In this document: piece after piece, positions 36,070 through 45,137 of the stretch | How the letters are laid out: each line of letters starts with the position of its first letter | How positions within the stretch are numbered: position 1 is the stretch's first letter | DNA from: a bacterium | Lineage (GTDB): Bacteria; Bacillota; Clostridia; Oscillospirales; Oscillospiraceae | Length of the DNA: 64,000 nt | Assembly: GCA_004560375.1 (NCBI GenBank) | Contig: SFVC01000018.1 | Coordinates: forward strand, 1 to 64,000 | Direction of reading: 5' to 3' | Position numbers and translations under genes: made by a program | Notes under the pieces: model-generated | What the model saw: only the letters and a program-made list of their open reading frames with translations | What the model was told of the DNA's origin: nothing | Databases searched by the model: none

Positions 36070-36255
36070 TCAGTTGCAGCCGCAGGTGGTGCCGTGGTCG
36101 CCCAGCTTGAAGGACGCGCACTCCGTCTCCTTGCAGTCGCACACGCTGTTCTGGCAGTGGCCCACCTGGATCTCGTTGAGGGTGCAGCGCTGATCCTTGT
36201 GGTAGGTGCAGCTGTTCACGGAGCACTTGATGCTGGGATTGGTCTGGTTCATCAT
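36070..36255 (-). CDS. DUF1540 cysteine-rich small protein
   Basis: 61 residues with ten cysteines. The block IKCSVNSCTYHKDQRCTLNEI followed by CDCKETECASF is the DUF1540 pattern, thought to bind metal through its cysteines; function is unknown, and members are common in spore-forming Clostridia. AAGGAGGAAACGATC precedes the ATG at 36255. Monocistronic. Confidence 0.9.
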   Translation of the reverse strand: MMNQTNPSIKCSVNSCTYHKDQRCTLNEIQVGHCQNSVCDCKETECASFKLGDHGTTCGCN

Positions 36256-36323
36256 GATCGTTTCCTCCTTGTGTCGCTTGGGATTCCCGAGTACAAGAAG
36301 GAGTATACCCGTTCCCGGTTGGA

Positions 36324-37184
36324 TTATGCGCCGGGAGGGTCGGGGGGCGCATCCTCCTCCGCCGGGGCGGCGGGCCTGCGCTGGAAGCGGGGGATGAACC
36401 GGGTGGCGAAGCTGCCCTTGCCCCGGCCCTTCACGTAGAAATAGCCGATGACGGAGAACACCACCGCCCCGATGAAGTTGACGAACAGATCCTTCATGGT
36501 GTCGATGATCCCCACGTCCAGGTAGCCGCCCAGGCCCAGGGGCATCTGGGTGCCGTCCGCCAGCACCAGGATCACGTCCTGGATGCCCTTGACGACGACG
36601 GCGGTGGTGCCGCGGCTGGGATCCAGGTTGACGGTGGAGATGGTGTTGATCACGGTGTCCTTCTGCATATCGAACAGGAGGAACTGATCCATGGAGAACT
36701 CGAAGAACTCCCACAGCACGCCGATGGTCATGGAGAAGCAGAAGGCGGTCACCGCCATGAAGAAGGGGGACAGGTGGAGGGACACCTTTTCCTCGCGATT
36801 GAGTATGTCCACCAGGGCGAAGCCGATGGCGGCGCACAAAAAGCCGTTCATGGTGTGGAGCATGGTGTCCCAGCCGTGGAAATGGGTATAGTAGGACTGG
36901 ATTTCGCCTAAAATCTCGGCGGCGTAGATGAACAGCAGGATGATGATCTCCAGCGTATCGGGCAGGTCGATGTGGAGCCGCCGCTCAAAGATGGAGGGCA
37001 GCAGGAACAGCACCAGGGTGAGCACGCACAGGAGCACGTTCTCATAGTTCCGGTTGAAGAACTGGGCCACCAGCATCCCCACCACCGACAGGCGCAGGAC
37101 GAAGTAGACGGTGTATACCAGCTTCTTGTTTTCCACGTGCCGCCATTCCTGGCCCTTCCGCGTCTTTTTCTTCTGCTTTGGCAT
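36324..37184 (-). CDS. Polytopic membrane protein (possibly DUF2238/YjdF-like)
   Basis: 286 residues with about seven TM segments after a basic N-terminus (MPKQKKKTRKG). LHTMNGFLCAAIGFALVDILN and MTIGVLWEFFEFSMDQ recall the DUF2238 family, but length and termini differ, so this is tentative. The start at 37184 follows AAAGGAGCGCCCC. The C-terminal tail is basic then proline/acidic. Function unknown. Confidence 0.7.
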   Translation of the reverse strand: MPKQKKKTRKGQEWRHVENKKLVYTVYFVLRLSVVGMLVAQFFNRNYENVLLCVLTLVLFLLPSIFERRLHIDLPDTLEIIILLFIYAAEILGEIQSYYTHFHGWDTMLHTMNGFLCAAIGFALVDILNREEKVSLHLSPFFMAVTAFCFSMTIGVLWEFFEFSMDQFLLFDMQKDTVINTISTVNLDPSRGTTAVVVKGIQDVILVLADGTQMPLGLGGYLDVGIIDTMKDLFVNFIGAVVFSVIGYFYVKGRGKGSFATRFIPRFQRRPAAPAEEDAPPDPPGA

Positions 37185-37281
37185 GGGGCGCTCCTTTCTG
37201 TACGGCGGGGCGGCGTTGTCAAGCAATCATGATGTCAGCCGGCGCCCCCTGGCGCATAGTATGGTTCTGGAGGTGATTTTT

Positions 37282-37494
37282 ATGGATTTACGCAGCAACC
37301 AAATCACGCTGGGGGAGCTCTGGGACGACCCGAAAAGCCGGGCGGTGTTCCAGAAGCGCATCCCCATGCTGGCCAAGCACCCGGTGAAGGGGGCGGCCCG
37401 GACGGTGACGCTGGAGCAGCTGTGTGACTTCATGTCCAGCTGGGTGCCGGGGATGATGATCAACGGCGTGATGGCGGATCTGAAGAAGCTGTAA
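37282..37494 (+). CDS. Small protein of unknown function
   Basis: 70 residues (MDLRSNQITLGELWDDPKSR...). The LGELWDDPKSRAVFQKRIPML stretch resembles the short helical module found at the C-terminus of some carbohydrate-active and Bacteroidetes proteins (GELLxNPEAR type), here as a stand-alone protein. GGAGGTGATTTTT before the ATG is a near-perfect ribosome binding site, and a strong terminator follows, so it is likely expressed. No function is proposed. Confidence 0.7.
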   Translation: MDLRSNQITLGELWDDPKSRAVFQKRIPMLAKHPVKGAARTVTLEQLCDFMSSWVPGMMINGVMADLKKL

Positions 37495-37516
37495 TCCACG
37501 GGATACATCACAGCAA

Positions 37517-37570
37517 GTATACCAAAAAACGAACCCGCTGTCAAATGACAGCGGGTTCGTTTTTGTATAC
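37517..37570. terminator. Bidirectional terminator
   Basis: Stem AACGAACCCGCTGTC / GACAGCGGGTTCGTT with A and T runs, extended outward by GTATAC on both sides. Between the convergent 37282 and 37594 genes. Confidence 0.92.
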
Positions 37571-37593
37571 CAACGCCTTCGCACAGCCCGGGG

Positions 37594-38943
37594 TCACGCC
37601 TCCGGAAGGGCTTCCTCCGCCTTCTGCTCCGGCCTGGACACCAGCGCCCACTCCACCCGCCGGTCGGCGAAGCCCAGCACCTGGATGTGGAGCCCGTGGG
37701 CGTCCACCTCGATCTGGGCGCCGTCCTCCGGGATGACGGACAGCTGGGCGAACACCAGCCCGCCCAGGGTGTCGGACTCCTCCTCCTCGGGAAATTCCAC
37801 CCCCAGGGCTTCCGACACCTGCTCCAGGGGGCAGGAGCCGGACACCTTCCATACCCCCGGCCCCGCCGGCTCAATGTCCTTCTCCTCCGCCGGGTCGAAC
37901 TCGTCGTAGATGTTGCCTACGATCTCCTCCAGCAGATCCTCCATGGTCACCAGGCCCGAGGTGCCGCCGTACTCGTCCACCACGATGGCCATATGTACCT
38001 TTTTGCTCTGCATATCCCGGAACAGCACGTCGGTGCGAACCGACTCCGGCACGAAGTAGGCGGGCCGCAGCAGTTCGGGGAGGGGCTTGGGGTCGTCCTC
38101 CTGGGCGTTGAGCAGAAAGTCCCGGGTGTTGAGTATGCCCACGATGTCGTCCGCGTCCTCCCGGTACACCGGGAAGCGGGAGCGGCCGGAGGTGAGGATG
38201 GCGTTGAGCACGTCCTCATCGGTATCCTCCACCCACACCATCACCATGTCGGTGCGGTGGATCATCACGTCCTCGGCGGTGGTGTTGTTGAACTCAAAGA
38301 TGTTCTCAATGAGCTCCTTTTCCGACGTCTCGATGGCGCCCCGCTCCTCGCCCAGATCCACCATCATGCGGATCTCGTCCTCGCTCACGTCCTCGGTGTC
38401 CGCCTTGGGGTCGATGCCCAGCAGGCGCAGCACCCCGTTGGTGGACTTGGACAGCAGCCAGATCACCGGCCGGAACACCGCCGCCACCCCGGACACCACC
38501 CCCGCGGTAAACCGGGCCACCCCCTCGGTTTTTTTCATGGCGATGCGCTTGGGCACCAGCTCGCCCAGCACCAGGCTGAAGTAGGACAGCACCACGGTGA
38601 TGAGCACCACCATCAGGTTGTTGAGGGCGGCGGGGGAGAGGGCGGTGACGCCCAGATCGTCCACCAGCCAGCGCACCAGCGGGTCGGAGAAGCTGTCCGC
38701 CGCGAAGGCGGAGGACAGGAACCCGGCCAGGGTGATGGCGATCTGGATGGCGGACAGGAAGTGGTCGGGGGCCTGGGTGAGGGCCAGGAGGCGGGCGGCC
38801 TTCTTGTCCCCCTCCTCGGCCTGTTTCCGCAGCTTGGCCTCGGACAGGGAGATGACGGCGATCTCGGCGGCGGCGAAAAAGGCGTTGATCAGGATCAGGA
38901 TAATCAGGATGATCAGCTTCGGTAATAACGGGTCGTCGGGCAA
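37594..38943 (-). CDS. CNNM/HlyC-CorC family transporter
   Basis: 449 residues: a DUF21/CNNM membrane domain with four TM segments (1-200), two CBS domains (about 215-335, including MIHRTDMVMVWVEDTD and VVDEYGGTSGLVTMEDLLEEIVG), and a C-terminal CorC_HlyC domain. Members export Mg2+ or other divalent cations, with nucleotide sensing by CBS; older databases call them hemolysins. GGAGGTTATCC precedes the ATG. Likely monocistronic. Confidence 0.92.
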   Translation of the reverse strand: MPDDPLLPKLIILIILILINAFFAAAEIAVISLSEAKLRKQAEEGDKKAARLLALTQAPDHFLSAIQIAITLAGFLSSAFAADSFSDPLVRWLVDDLGVTALSPAALNNLMVVLITVVLSYFSLVLGELVPKRIAMKKTEGVARFTAGVVSGVAAVFRPVIWLLSKSTNGVLRLLGIDPKADTEDVSEDEIRMMVDLGEERGAIETSEKELIENIFEFNNTTAEDVMIHRTDMVMVWVEDTDEDVLNAILTSGRSRFPVYREDADDIVGILNTRDFLLNAQEDDPKPLPELLRPAYFVPESVRTDVLFRDMQSKKVHMAIVVDEYGGTSGLVTMEDLLEEIVGNIYDEFDPAEEKDIEPAGPGVWKVSGSCPLEQVSEALGVEFPEEEESDTLGGLVFAQLSVIPEDGAQIEVDAHGLHIQVLGFADRRVEWALVSRPEQKAEEALPEA

Positions 38944-39040
38944 GATGGATAACCTCCCATGAAAACAGCGGTCTGTTGAATTTGCCGCTCCATTCTATGC
39001 GGCGCAGACGCCGATAAGTTACAGTATACCAGCTTTTCAC

Positions 39041-39072
39041 AAAAAAGCAAGGGCCGCCCGTGGGGGCGGCCC
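39041..39072 (-). terminator. Terminator after trxA
   Basis: Stem GGGCCGCCC / GGGCGGCCC followed on the minus strand by TTGCTTTTTT. Confidence 0.88.
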
Positions 39073-39097
39073 GGAAAAGGCGCTGCCTTTTCGGCGT

Positions 39098-39406
39098 TTA
39101 GTCCAGCAGCTTCAGCAGCTCCGCCTTGGGCTGGGCGCCCACCGCCTTGTTGGCGATCTCGCCGCCCTTGAACACCAGAAGTGTGGGAATGCTCATCACG
39201 CCGAAGCGGACGGCCAGCTCGCTCTGCTCATCCACGTTCACCTTGCCCACCACGATGTCGTCCCGCTCCTCGGCGATCTGATCCACCAGGGGGGACACCA
39301 TGCGGCAGGGACCGCACCAGGGGGCCCAGAAGTCCACCAGCACGGGCTTGTCGGCCTGGAGCACCACCTGGTCAAAATTTTCCTTCGTTATGGTTTGCAC
39401 GGACAT
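39098..39406 (-). CDS. trxA: Thioredoxin
   Basis: 102 residues, classical thioredoxin size. VDFWAPWCGPCRM carries the redox-active CGPC, and the cis-proline lies in GVMSIPTLLVFKGG. It reduces protein disulfides in the cytoplasm. GGAGAGCTGAGATC precedes the ATG. It lies 26 bp after the glycosyltransferase gene on the same strand and may be co-transcribed. Confidence 0.96.
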   Translation of the reverse strand: MSVQTITKENFDQVVLQADKPVLVDFWAPWCGPCRMVSPLVDQIAEERDDIVVGKVNVDEQSELAVRFGVMSIPTLLVFKGGEIANKAVGAQPKAELLKLLD

Positions 39407-39432
39407 GATCTCAGCTCTCCTTTTGTTTGAAT

Positions 39433-40461
39433 TTAGTTGAATTTATAGATCTTGCGGGCCAAACGGTACAGCCCCACGGACAGCTTCCGCCCCTGATAGC
39501 CGGGGATATTGGTGCCCAGGTTGGTGGCCTTGTAGCGGCAGCGGCGGTAGAGGGCGGCGTCCTTCTGCCGCAGGTACTCCCACAGCTCGGTTCGCAGGCC
39601 CAGAGACTGGGGGGTGTTGGCAATCACCGAGAAAATGGACGAGATGGACATCATCATGGACAGGTAGTTGAGCATATACCGGCCCAGCCGGGGCTGGGTG
39701 GCCTTGATGGCCATGACGTCGTGGGCGGCGATCATCTGCTTGGTGACCCGCACCTGCTGATCGATGCGGCCCGCCATCACCGCCTCGTTGACGCTCTGAT
39801 CCGCCCGGCCGATGAAGTAGCGGTACAGATCCAAGTCCATGTAGTACAGCGTCTTGACGTAGGGCAGGGGCTGGTAGACGAAGATGTTGTCCACATAGAA
39901 GGTATGCTTGGGCAGCTCCAGCCCGCAGTCCCGCAGCAGCTGGGTGCGGTAGATCACCGAGTGCATCAGCAGGTACTGGGAGGTGCGGAAGTGGCGGATG
40001 GACTCCCAGGTGAAGATCTGGTTCAGGGGGAACACGTTTTTGTAGCCCATCACCTTCCGGGTGTTGTCCTCCACGTGCTCGTAGACATAGTTGGCGATAA
40101 ACAGATCCACCGGGGCGGGCATGGCGGCAAACTCCCTCAGCTTGGCCATCACCTGCCCAAGGGCGTCGGCGTCCAGCCAGTCGTCCGAGTCCACCACCTT
40201 ATAGTAGAGCCCCCGGGCATGGCGGATGCCCTGGTTGACGCCCTCGCCGTGGCCGCCGTTCTCCTGGTGGATGGCCCGGATGATATCGGGGTGCTTTGCC
40301 GCCCATTCGTCGCACTTGGCGGGGGTGTCGTCTTTGGTGGAGCCGTCGTCCACCAGGATGATCTCCGCGTCCTCCCCGGCACACAGCAGGGTTTCAATGC
40401 AGTGATCCATGTAGGCCGCCGAATTGTAACAGGGGACGGCGAAGGTGATCAATTTATCCAT
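39433..40461 (-). CDS. Family 2 glycosyltransferase
   Basis: 342 residues. A GT-A fold with VPCYNSAAYMDHCIETLL, ILVDDGSTKDDT and the metal-binding KVVDSDDWLD; the C-terminal half carries an amphipathic region typical of membrane-associated polysaccharide transferases. Downstream of glf (UDP-Gal mutase) by 126 bp, suggesting use of UDP-galactofuranose in a surface glycan (inference). Acceptor unknown. Confidence 0.9.
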   Translation of the reverse strand: MDKLITFAVPCYNSAAYMDHCIETLLCAGEDAEIILVDDGSTKDDTPAKCDEWAAKHPDIIRAIHQENGGHGEGVNQGIRHARGLYYKVVDSDDWLDADALGQVMAKLREFAAMPAPVDLFIANYVYEHVEDNTRKVMGYKNVFPLNQIFTWESIRHFRTSQYLLMHSVIYRTQLLRDCGLELPKHTFYVDNIFVYQPLPYVKTLYYMDLDLYRYFIGRADQSVNEAVMAGRIDQQVRVTKQMIAAHDVMAIKATQPRLGRYMLNYLSMMMSISSIFSVIANTPQSLGLRTELWEYLRQKDAALYRRCRYKATNLGTNIPGYQGRKLSVGLYRLARKIYKFN

Positions 40462-40490
40462 TTTTATCTCTCCAGTCCTGTTTCATTTCC

Positions 40491-40568
40491 TGTAGGGGAG
40501 GGGCTTGCCCCTCCCGGGGAACAGAGAGCACATCGATAAGGCGGGCCGGGCAAGCCCGGCCCCTACGG
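40491..40568. repeat. GTAGGGG inverted-repeat element (MITE-like)
   Basis: Left arm TGTAGGGGAGGGGCTTGCC and right arm ending GCCCGGCCCCTACGG are inverted; each arm also folds on itself around CTTG. The same element occurs at 48974-49052. It lies in the glf-glycosyltransferase gap. Confidence 0.75.
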
Positions 40569-40587
40569 TACTCCAAAGGCAGCGGGA

Positions 40588-41769
40588 TCATGTGTCAACC
40601 AATTCATCGCCCAATTCCAGCGCTCGGGCCGCGATGGCGTCCATGTTGTAGTATTTGTACTCCGCCAGACGGCCCAGCAGGCGCAGGGTGGGGTACTGGG
40701 CGGCCAGATCGGCATATTTGGCGTACAGGGCGTTGTTCTCGGGGTTGATGATGGCATAGTAGGGGATCTCACCGTCCGCTCCGGTGTAGGCCCTGGAATA
40801 CTCCTTCATGATGGTGGTGGCTCCGGGGAGCTCCTGCCCGGTGAGGTGTTTGAATTCGGTGATCCGGGTGTAGGGCTGATCCACGGTGTAGTTCACGGTG
40901 CCGTGGGTCTGGTAAACGTCCCGGGGCAGGGTTTCAAACCCGAACTCCAGCGTGCGGTAGGGCAGAGGGCCGAACCGGAAGCCGAACAGCTCGTCGGCCT
41001 GGCCGGTGTAGATCACAGGGCCGTGGAACACCTCGCCGTCCAGCTTGATCACACCGTCCGCCAGCTCCAGGCGTTTCAGCGCGTCCGTGTTCAGCTCCAC
41101 GGTGATGTTGGGGTGATCCAGCATCCGCTGGAACATGGGGGTGTAGCCCTCCAGCGGCATCCCTTGGTACGCGTCCTGGAAGTACCGGGGATCCCGGGAC
41201 AGGAACACCGGCACCCGGGCGGTGGTGTTGGGGTCGATCTCCTCCGGGGTCTGGCCCCACTGCTTCATGGTGTAGTGGACAAACACGTGCTCATACACAT
41301 AGTCCGCGATGGCGGCGATCTCGGGATCCGGGTTGTGCCGCAGCTCCAGAATCGTCACCTTTTTCTCCGGGCCGTAGGCGGCGACGAGCTTTTCGCCCAG
41401 GCGTGTGCCCTCCTGGGGGCCGAAGGCGATCTCCAGCGAGTCCAGGTTGAAGGGGACGGGGTATTGCAGCCGCTGGTTGGGCGTTCCGCTCTCGCCAGGA
41501 ATGTTGGCCACCACCGTGTGCTGGTAGTCCCGCCAGCTTGTGAATCGGGACAGGTAGTCGAACACCCGCTTGTCGTTGGTGTGGAAGATGTGGGGGCCGT
41601 ACTGGTGGATCAGCACCCCGGCGCTGTCCGGGCAGTCGTAGGCGTTGCCCGCCACGTGGGGGCGGCGCTCCAGCACCAGCACTTTTTTGTTCCCGTCCTC
41701 CGCCAGCCGCCGGGCGGTCACCGCGCCGGCATAGCCCGCGCCCACAATCAGCGCGTCATATTGTTTCAA
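40588..41769 (-). CDS. glf: UDP-galactopyranose mutase
   Basis: 393 residues. The FAD-binding VGAGYAGAVTARRLAEDGNKKVLVLE N-terminus, HQYGPHIFHTND, PVPFNLDS, and the Arg/Tyr-rich C-terminal region (RITEFKHLTGQ, EYSRAYTG) are characteristic. It converts UDP-Galp to UDP-Galf for cell-surface glycans. First of a unit with the family 2 glycosyltransferase. Confidence 0.95.
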   Translation of the reverse strand: MKQYDALIVGAGYAGAVTARRLAEDGNKKVLVLERRPHVAGNAYDCPDSAGVLIHQYGPHIFHTNDKRVFDYLSRFTSWRDYQHTVVANIPGESGTPNQRLQYPVPFNLDSLEIAFGPQEGTRLGEKLVAAYGPEKKVTILELRHNPDPEIAAIADYVYEHVFVHYTMKQWGQTPEEIDPNTTARVPVFLSRDPRYFQDAYQGMPLEGYTPMFQRMLDHPNITVELNTDALKRLELADGVIKLDGEVFHGPVIYTGQADELFGFRFGPLPYRTLEFGFETLPRDVYQTHGTVNYTVDQPYTRITEFKHLTGQELPGATTIMKEYSRAYTGADGEIPYYAIINPENNALYAKYADLAAQYPTLRLLGRLAEYKYYNMDAIAARALELGDELVDT

Positions 41770-41885
41770 ATGGATCCCAGCTTTCTCTCTCGGACGGGCG
41801 GGGCCCGTCTGCCTTAGTTTGCCAAAAGATACTATAATTATAACATACGCGGCCCGCTGTGGGAAGAGCGAGTTTTTTAAGAGTT

Positions 41886-41928
41886 ACGAAAGAAAGGGGG
41901 CCGCGGCAGGCTTTGAACCGCGGCCCCC
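41886..41928 (-). terminator. Terminator of the degV gene
   Basis: Stem GGGGGCCGCGG / CCGCGGCCCCC followed on the minus strand by TTTCTTTCG. Confidence 0.88.
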
Positions 41929-41945
41929 TGTTTGAGTTGTATGGC

Positions 41946-42782
41946 TCAGTACGCCGCCACAATGCCCCCGGAGTTGGCGTAGAAGGAGCTGATGCCCCGG
42001 GTCTCCTCGATGCGTACATCGGCGAAATCGCAGGTCTTGAAGGCCAGCGCCCGCAGGTACTCCGCCCGCTCCCGGCACAGGCAGTGGGAGATGCACAGCA
42101 ACTGCCCCCGGTGGCGCTCGTCCGCCGCCATGATGGCGCACAGCTTGTTCAGCGCCTGCTTGATGGACAGGGCCTGCCCGTGGCGCATGATCTCCCCCTG
42201 GGGGGTGGAGCCCATCACCAGCTTCACCCGCAGCGCCCCGGTGACCAGGGACTGCACCCGGGTGAGCCGCCCCGCCTTTCGCAGCACGTCCAGATTTTCC
42301 AGCACAAACAGGGTGTTCATCTGAGCGATGCGCCGCTCCATCTCCGCCACCACCTGATGGAAGGGCATCCCCGAGCCCGCCAGCTTGGACAGGGCCAGGG
42401 CGATGTGGGTCTCCCCGGCGGAGGCGGAACAGGAGTTGAACACGTGGAGGTTCCGATCCGGGTGCTCCTCCCGGAAGATCTGGGCGGCCTGCCAGGCGCT
42501 GTTGTGGGAGCCGGACAGCAGGGCGGACAGGGTGACCACGTACACGTCCCCCTCCGCCGCTTCATAGGCCGCCAGGTACTCCGCCGGAGCGGGGCAGGCG
42601 GTGTGGGACGCCTCCTTGCACATGGCCATGGCGTCCACCAGCGCCTCGGTGCGGAGGGTCTCGTCGTCCCGGAACTCGTTCTCCCCCACGTGGATGGTGA
42701 GGGGGATGCTTCGGTACACCCCGGTGGACAGCACTTCGGGGCTGAGATCGCAGCAGCTGTCGACAATGATCTTGAAACTCAT
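41946..42782 (-). CDS. DegV family fatty-acid-binding protein
   Basis: 278 residues from the ATG at 42782. The EDD/DegV fold is shown by KIIVDSCCDLSPE, the PAPAEYLAAYE region, SALLSGSHNSAWQAA (fatty-acid carboxylate loop) and ENLDVLRKAGRLT. FakB-type proteins present fatty acids to the FakA kinase. Ribosome binding site is weak, with T-rich leader sequence. Divergent from fprA. Confidence 0.92.
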   Translation of the reverse strand: MSFKIIVDSCCDLSPEVLSTGVYRSIPLTIHVGENEFRDDETLRTEALVDAMAMCKEASHTACPAPAEYLAAYEAAEGDVYVVTLSALLSGSHNSAWQAAQIFREEHPDRNLHVFNSCSASAGETHIALALSKLAGSGMPFHQVVAEMERRIAQMNTLFVLENLDVLRKAGRLTRVQSLVTGALRVKLVMGSTPQGEIMRHGQALSIKQALNKLCAIMAADERHRGQLLCISHCLCRERAEYLRALAFKTCDFADVRIEETRGISSFYANSGGIVAAY

Positions 42783-42816
42783 ACAAAAAAACCCCAAACA
42801 TCATTTTAATAATTAC

Positions 42817-42845
42817 ATCATAGCAGAGCCCCCTGGGAAAGTCAA
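42817..42845 (-). promoter_or_regulatory. Promoter of the degV gene
   Basis: Minus strand: TTGACT (42845-42840), 17-bp spacer, TATGAT (42822-42817). Confidence 0.8.
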
Positions 42846-42878
42846 GGGGAAACCGCCGGGATCCGGGCAAATTAGCGC

Positions 42879-42907
42879 TTGACGGGAGGGGCCGTCCATA
42901 GTAAGAT
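42879..42907 (+). promoter_or_regulatory. Promoter of fprA
   Basis: TTGACG (42879-42884), 17-bp spacer, TAAGAT (42902-42907). Confidence 0.75.
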
Positions 42908-42952
42908 CAGGGGAGGAATCCAAATTGTAGAAATAAGGAGGCTGTGATACAT

Positions 42953-44119
42953 ATGAACGCTGCATTTGACCTGGCAATCCGCCCGGTGGGGTGCTTCGAC
43001 GGAGATTTGGATCTGTTTGAGAGCCAGTACGCCGTCCCCAACGGCGTAAGCTACAATTCCTGGGTGATCCTGGACGAGAAGATCGCCGTGCTGGACTCGG
43101 TGGATCCCCGGAAGACGGAGGAGTGGTTGGCCAACCTGGAGGGGGCGCTGGAGGGCCGGGAGCCGGACTACCTGATCATACACCACATGGAGCCGGATCA
43201 TTCGGGCAGCATTGTCACCCTGGCGGACAAATACCCCGCCATGACCCTGGTGGGCAACGCCAAGACCTTCCCCATGCTGACCGCCTTCACCGGCCGGGAC
43301 TTTGCCGGCCGCTCCCTCACCGTGAAGGAGGGGGAGGAGCTGGCCCTGGGCGGGCACACCCTGGCCTTCTACATGGCTTCCATGGTGCACTGGCCGGAGG
43401 TGATGGCGTCCTATGAGAAGAGCAGCGGGACGCTGTTCTCCGCCGACGGCTTCGGCCGGTTCGGGGACGCGGATCCCGCCTCCCCCTGGGTGGACGAGGC
43501 CCGGCGGTACTATCTGAACATTGTGGGCAAGTACGGCGTGCAGGTGCAGGCCCTGCTGAAAAAGGCTGCGGCGCTGGACATCAAGCGGATCTGCCCCCTC
43601 CACGGCCCGGTGCTGTCCGGGGAGGCGCTGGCCCTGGCCCTGGAGAAGTACGACGTGTGGAGCCGGTACGTGCCGGAGGAGAAGGGCGTGCTGGTGGCCT
43701 ACGCCTCCATCCACGGCAACACCGCCCGGGCGGCGCTGGAGCTGGCGGACAAGCTGCGGGGAGAGGGACTGGCCGTGGACACCATCGACCTGGCCCGGCG
43801 GGACTGGGCGGAGGCGGTGGCCGGGGCCTTCCGGTACAGCGGGCTGATGCTGGCGGCGTCCAGCTATGACGCGGGGGTGTTCCCGCCCATGGCCCAGTTC
43901 CTGGCCCGGCTGAAGTCCAAGGGACTCCGGGATCGGACGGTGGGGCTGATGGAAAACGGATCCTGGGGCCCCTCCGCCCTGAAGACCATGCTGGGCGAGC
44001 TGGAGGCCATGAAGGGGCTGACCATCCTGGATCCGAAGATCACCATCCGATCCGCCGCCACGGAGGAGAACCGGGCGCAGATGGGTGAGCTGGCAAAGGC
44101 GTTTGCGGCGGCGCTCTGA
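42953..44119 (+). CDS. FprA-type A flavoprotein (flavodiiron protein)
   Basis: 388 residues: an N-terminal metallo-beta-lactamase-like diiron domain (HHMEPDHSGS, VHWPEVM, SADGFGRFGD, LHGPVLS supply ligands) and a C-terminal flavodoxin domain (YASIHGNTARAA) binding FMN. It reduces O2 to water or NO to N2O with electrons from reduced ferredoxin or rubredoxin, an anaerobe defence. AAGGAGG and spacing favour the ATG at 42953 over a GTG at 42944. Followed by a hydrolase gene 27 bp on. Confidence 0.94.
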   Translation: MNAAFDLAIRPVGCFDGDLDLFESQYAVPNGVSYNSWVILDEKIAVLDSVDPRKTEEWLANLEGALEGREPDYLIIHHMEPDHSGSIVTLADKYPAMTLVGNAKTFPMLTAFTGRDFAGRSLTVKEGEELALGGHTLAFYMASMVHWPEVMASYEKSSGTLFSADGFGRFGDADPASPWVDEARRYYLNIVGKYGVQVQALLKKAAALDIKRICPLHGPVLSGEALALALEKYDVWSRYVPEEKGVLVAYASIHGNTARAALELADKLRGEGLAVDTIDLARRDWAEAVAGAFRYSGLMLAASSYDAGVFPPMAQFLARLKSKGLRDRTVGLMENGSWGPSALKTMLGELEAMKGLTILDPKITIRSAATEENRAQMGELAKAFAAAL

Positions 44120-44146
44120 TCCACTCCTGCAAAGGGGGAAAGGCCC

Positions 44147-45097
44147 ATGGAAAAGACCCGGAAAAAACGCCGGGGGCTGAAGATTGCCCTGATTGTCCTG
44201 GCAGTCCTGCTGGTGCTGGGGGCCGGGGCGCTGGCCTTCGCGGGGAATTACTTGTTCCACTTTGCTTTGGATCCCCGGTTCGGAGGTATGCTGGGCGCCT
44301 ATGACCCGGAGGGTGTGACGCTGGAGGGGGACGCCGCCTGGTTTGACGAGAACAGCGAGGATCGCTGGCTCACCAGCCAGGACGGGCTGAGGCTCCACGG
44401 CCTGTACCTCCCCCGGGAGGGCAGCCACAAATACGCGGTGATCTGCCACGGCTACGGCAGCATTCCCCAGTACGGGGGCCGGTTCGCCTTGAAATTCAAT
44501 GAGATGGGGTTCAGCATTCTCGCGCCAGCCGCCCGGGCCCATGAGCGCAGCGAGGGCCGGTACGCCGGCATGGGCTGGCCGGAGCGCCGGGACATTGTGG
44601 CCTGGGTAAACACCCTGGTGGAGCAGGATCCCCAGGCGGAGATCGTGCTGTTCGGCGTGTCCATGGGCGGGGCCACGGTGATGATGGCCGCCGGGGAGGC
44701 GGATCTGGCCCCCAACGTGAAGTGCGTCATTGAGGATTGCGGCTATTCCTCCGTGTGGGACGAGTTCGCGGGGCAGCTGAAGGAGATGTTCGGCCTGCCC
44801 ACCTTCCCGGTGCTGGACGCGGCCTCCCTGGTGACCCGGCTGCGTGCGGGATACGGGTTCAAAGAGGCGTCGGCGGTGGAGCAGCTGAAAAAGACCGCCC
44901 TGCCCATCCTGTTCATCCACGGGGAGGACGACACCTTCGTGCCCTACGCCATGCTGGATGTGGTGTATGACGCCCGTCCCAGTACGGACAAGGAGCGGCT
45001 GTCCGTCCCCGGCGCGGCCCACGGGGAGGCGTCCTGGGAGGCCCCGGAGCTGTACTGGGCCACAGTTGAGGCGTTTTTAGACAAACATATGGGGTAA
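44147..45097 (+). CDS. Membrane-anchored alpha/beta hydrolase
   Basis: 316 residues. A basic N-terminus plus one TM helix (about 10-33) then an alpha/beta-hydrolase domain outside: CHGYGS oxyanion region, nucleophile in FGVSMGGATVMM, acidic residue in HGEDDTFVP and late His in AAHGEASW. Family PF12146/DUF1749-like lipases and peptidases; substrate unknown. GGGGGAAAGGCCC precedes the ATG. Confidence 0.88.
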   Translation: MEKTRKKRRGLKIALIVLAVLLVLGAGALAFAGNYLFHFALDPRFGGMLGAYDPEGVTLEGDAAWFDENSEDRWLTSQDGLRLHGLYLPREGSHKYAVICHGYGSIPQYGGRFALKFNEMGFSILAPAARAHERSEGRYAGMGWPERRDIVAWVNTLVEQDPQAEIVLFGVSMGGATVMMAAGEADLAPNVKCVIEDCGYSSVWDEFAGQLKEMFGLPTFPVLDAASLVTRLRAGYGFKEASAVEQLKKTALPILFIHGEDDTFVPYAMLDVVYDARPSTDKERLSVPGAAHGEASWEAPELYWATVEAFLDKHMG

Positions 45098-45131
45098 AAA
45101 AATCCCGTCCGGCCCAGCCGGACGGGATTTC
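45095..45131. terminator. Bidirectional terminator
   Basis: Stem AATCCCGTCCGGC / GCCGGACGGGATT with A and T flanks, between convergent hydrolase and fructokinase genes. Confidence 0.9.
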
Positions 45132-45137
45132 TGCGCT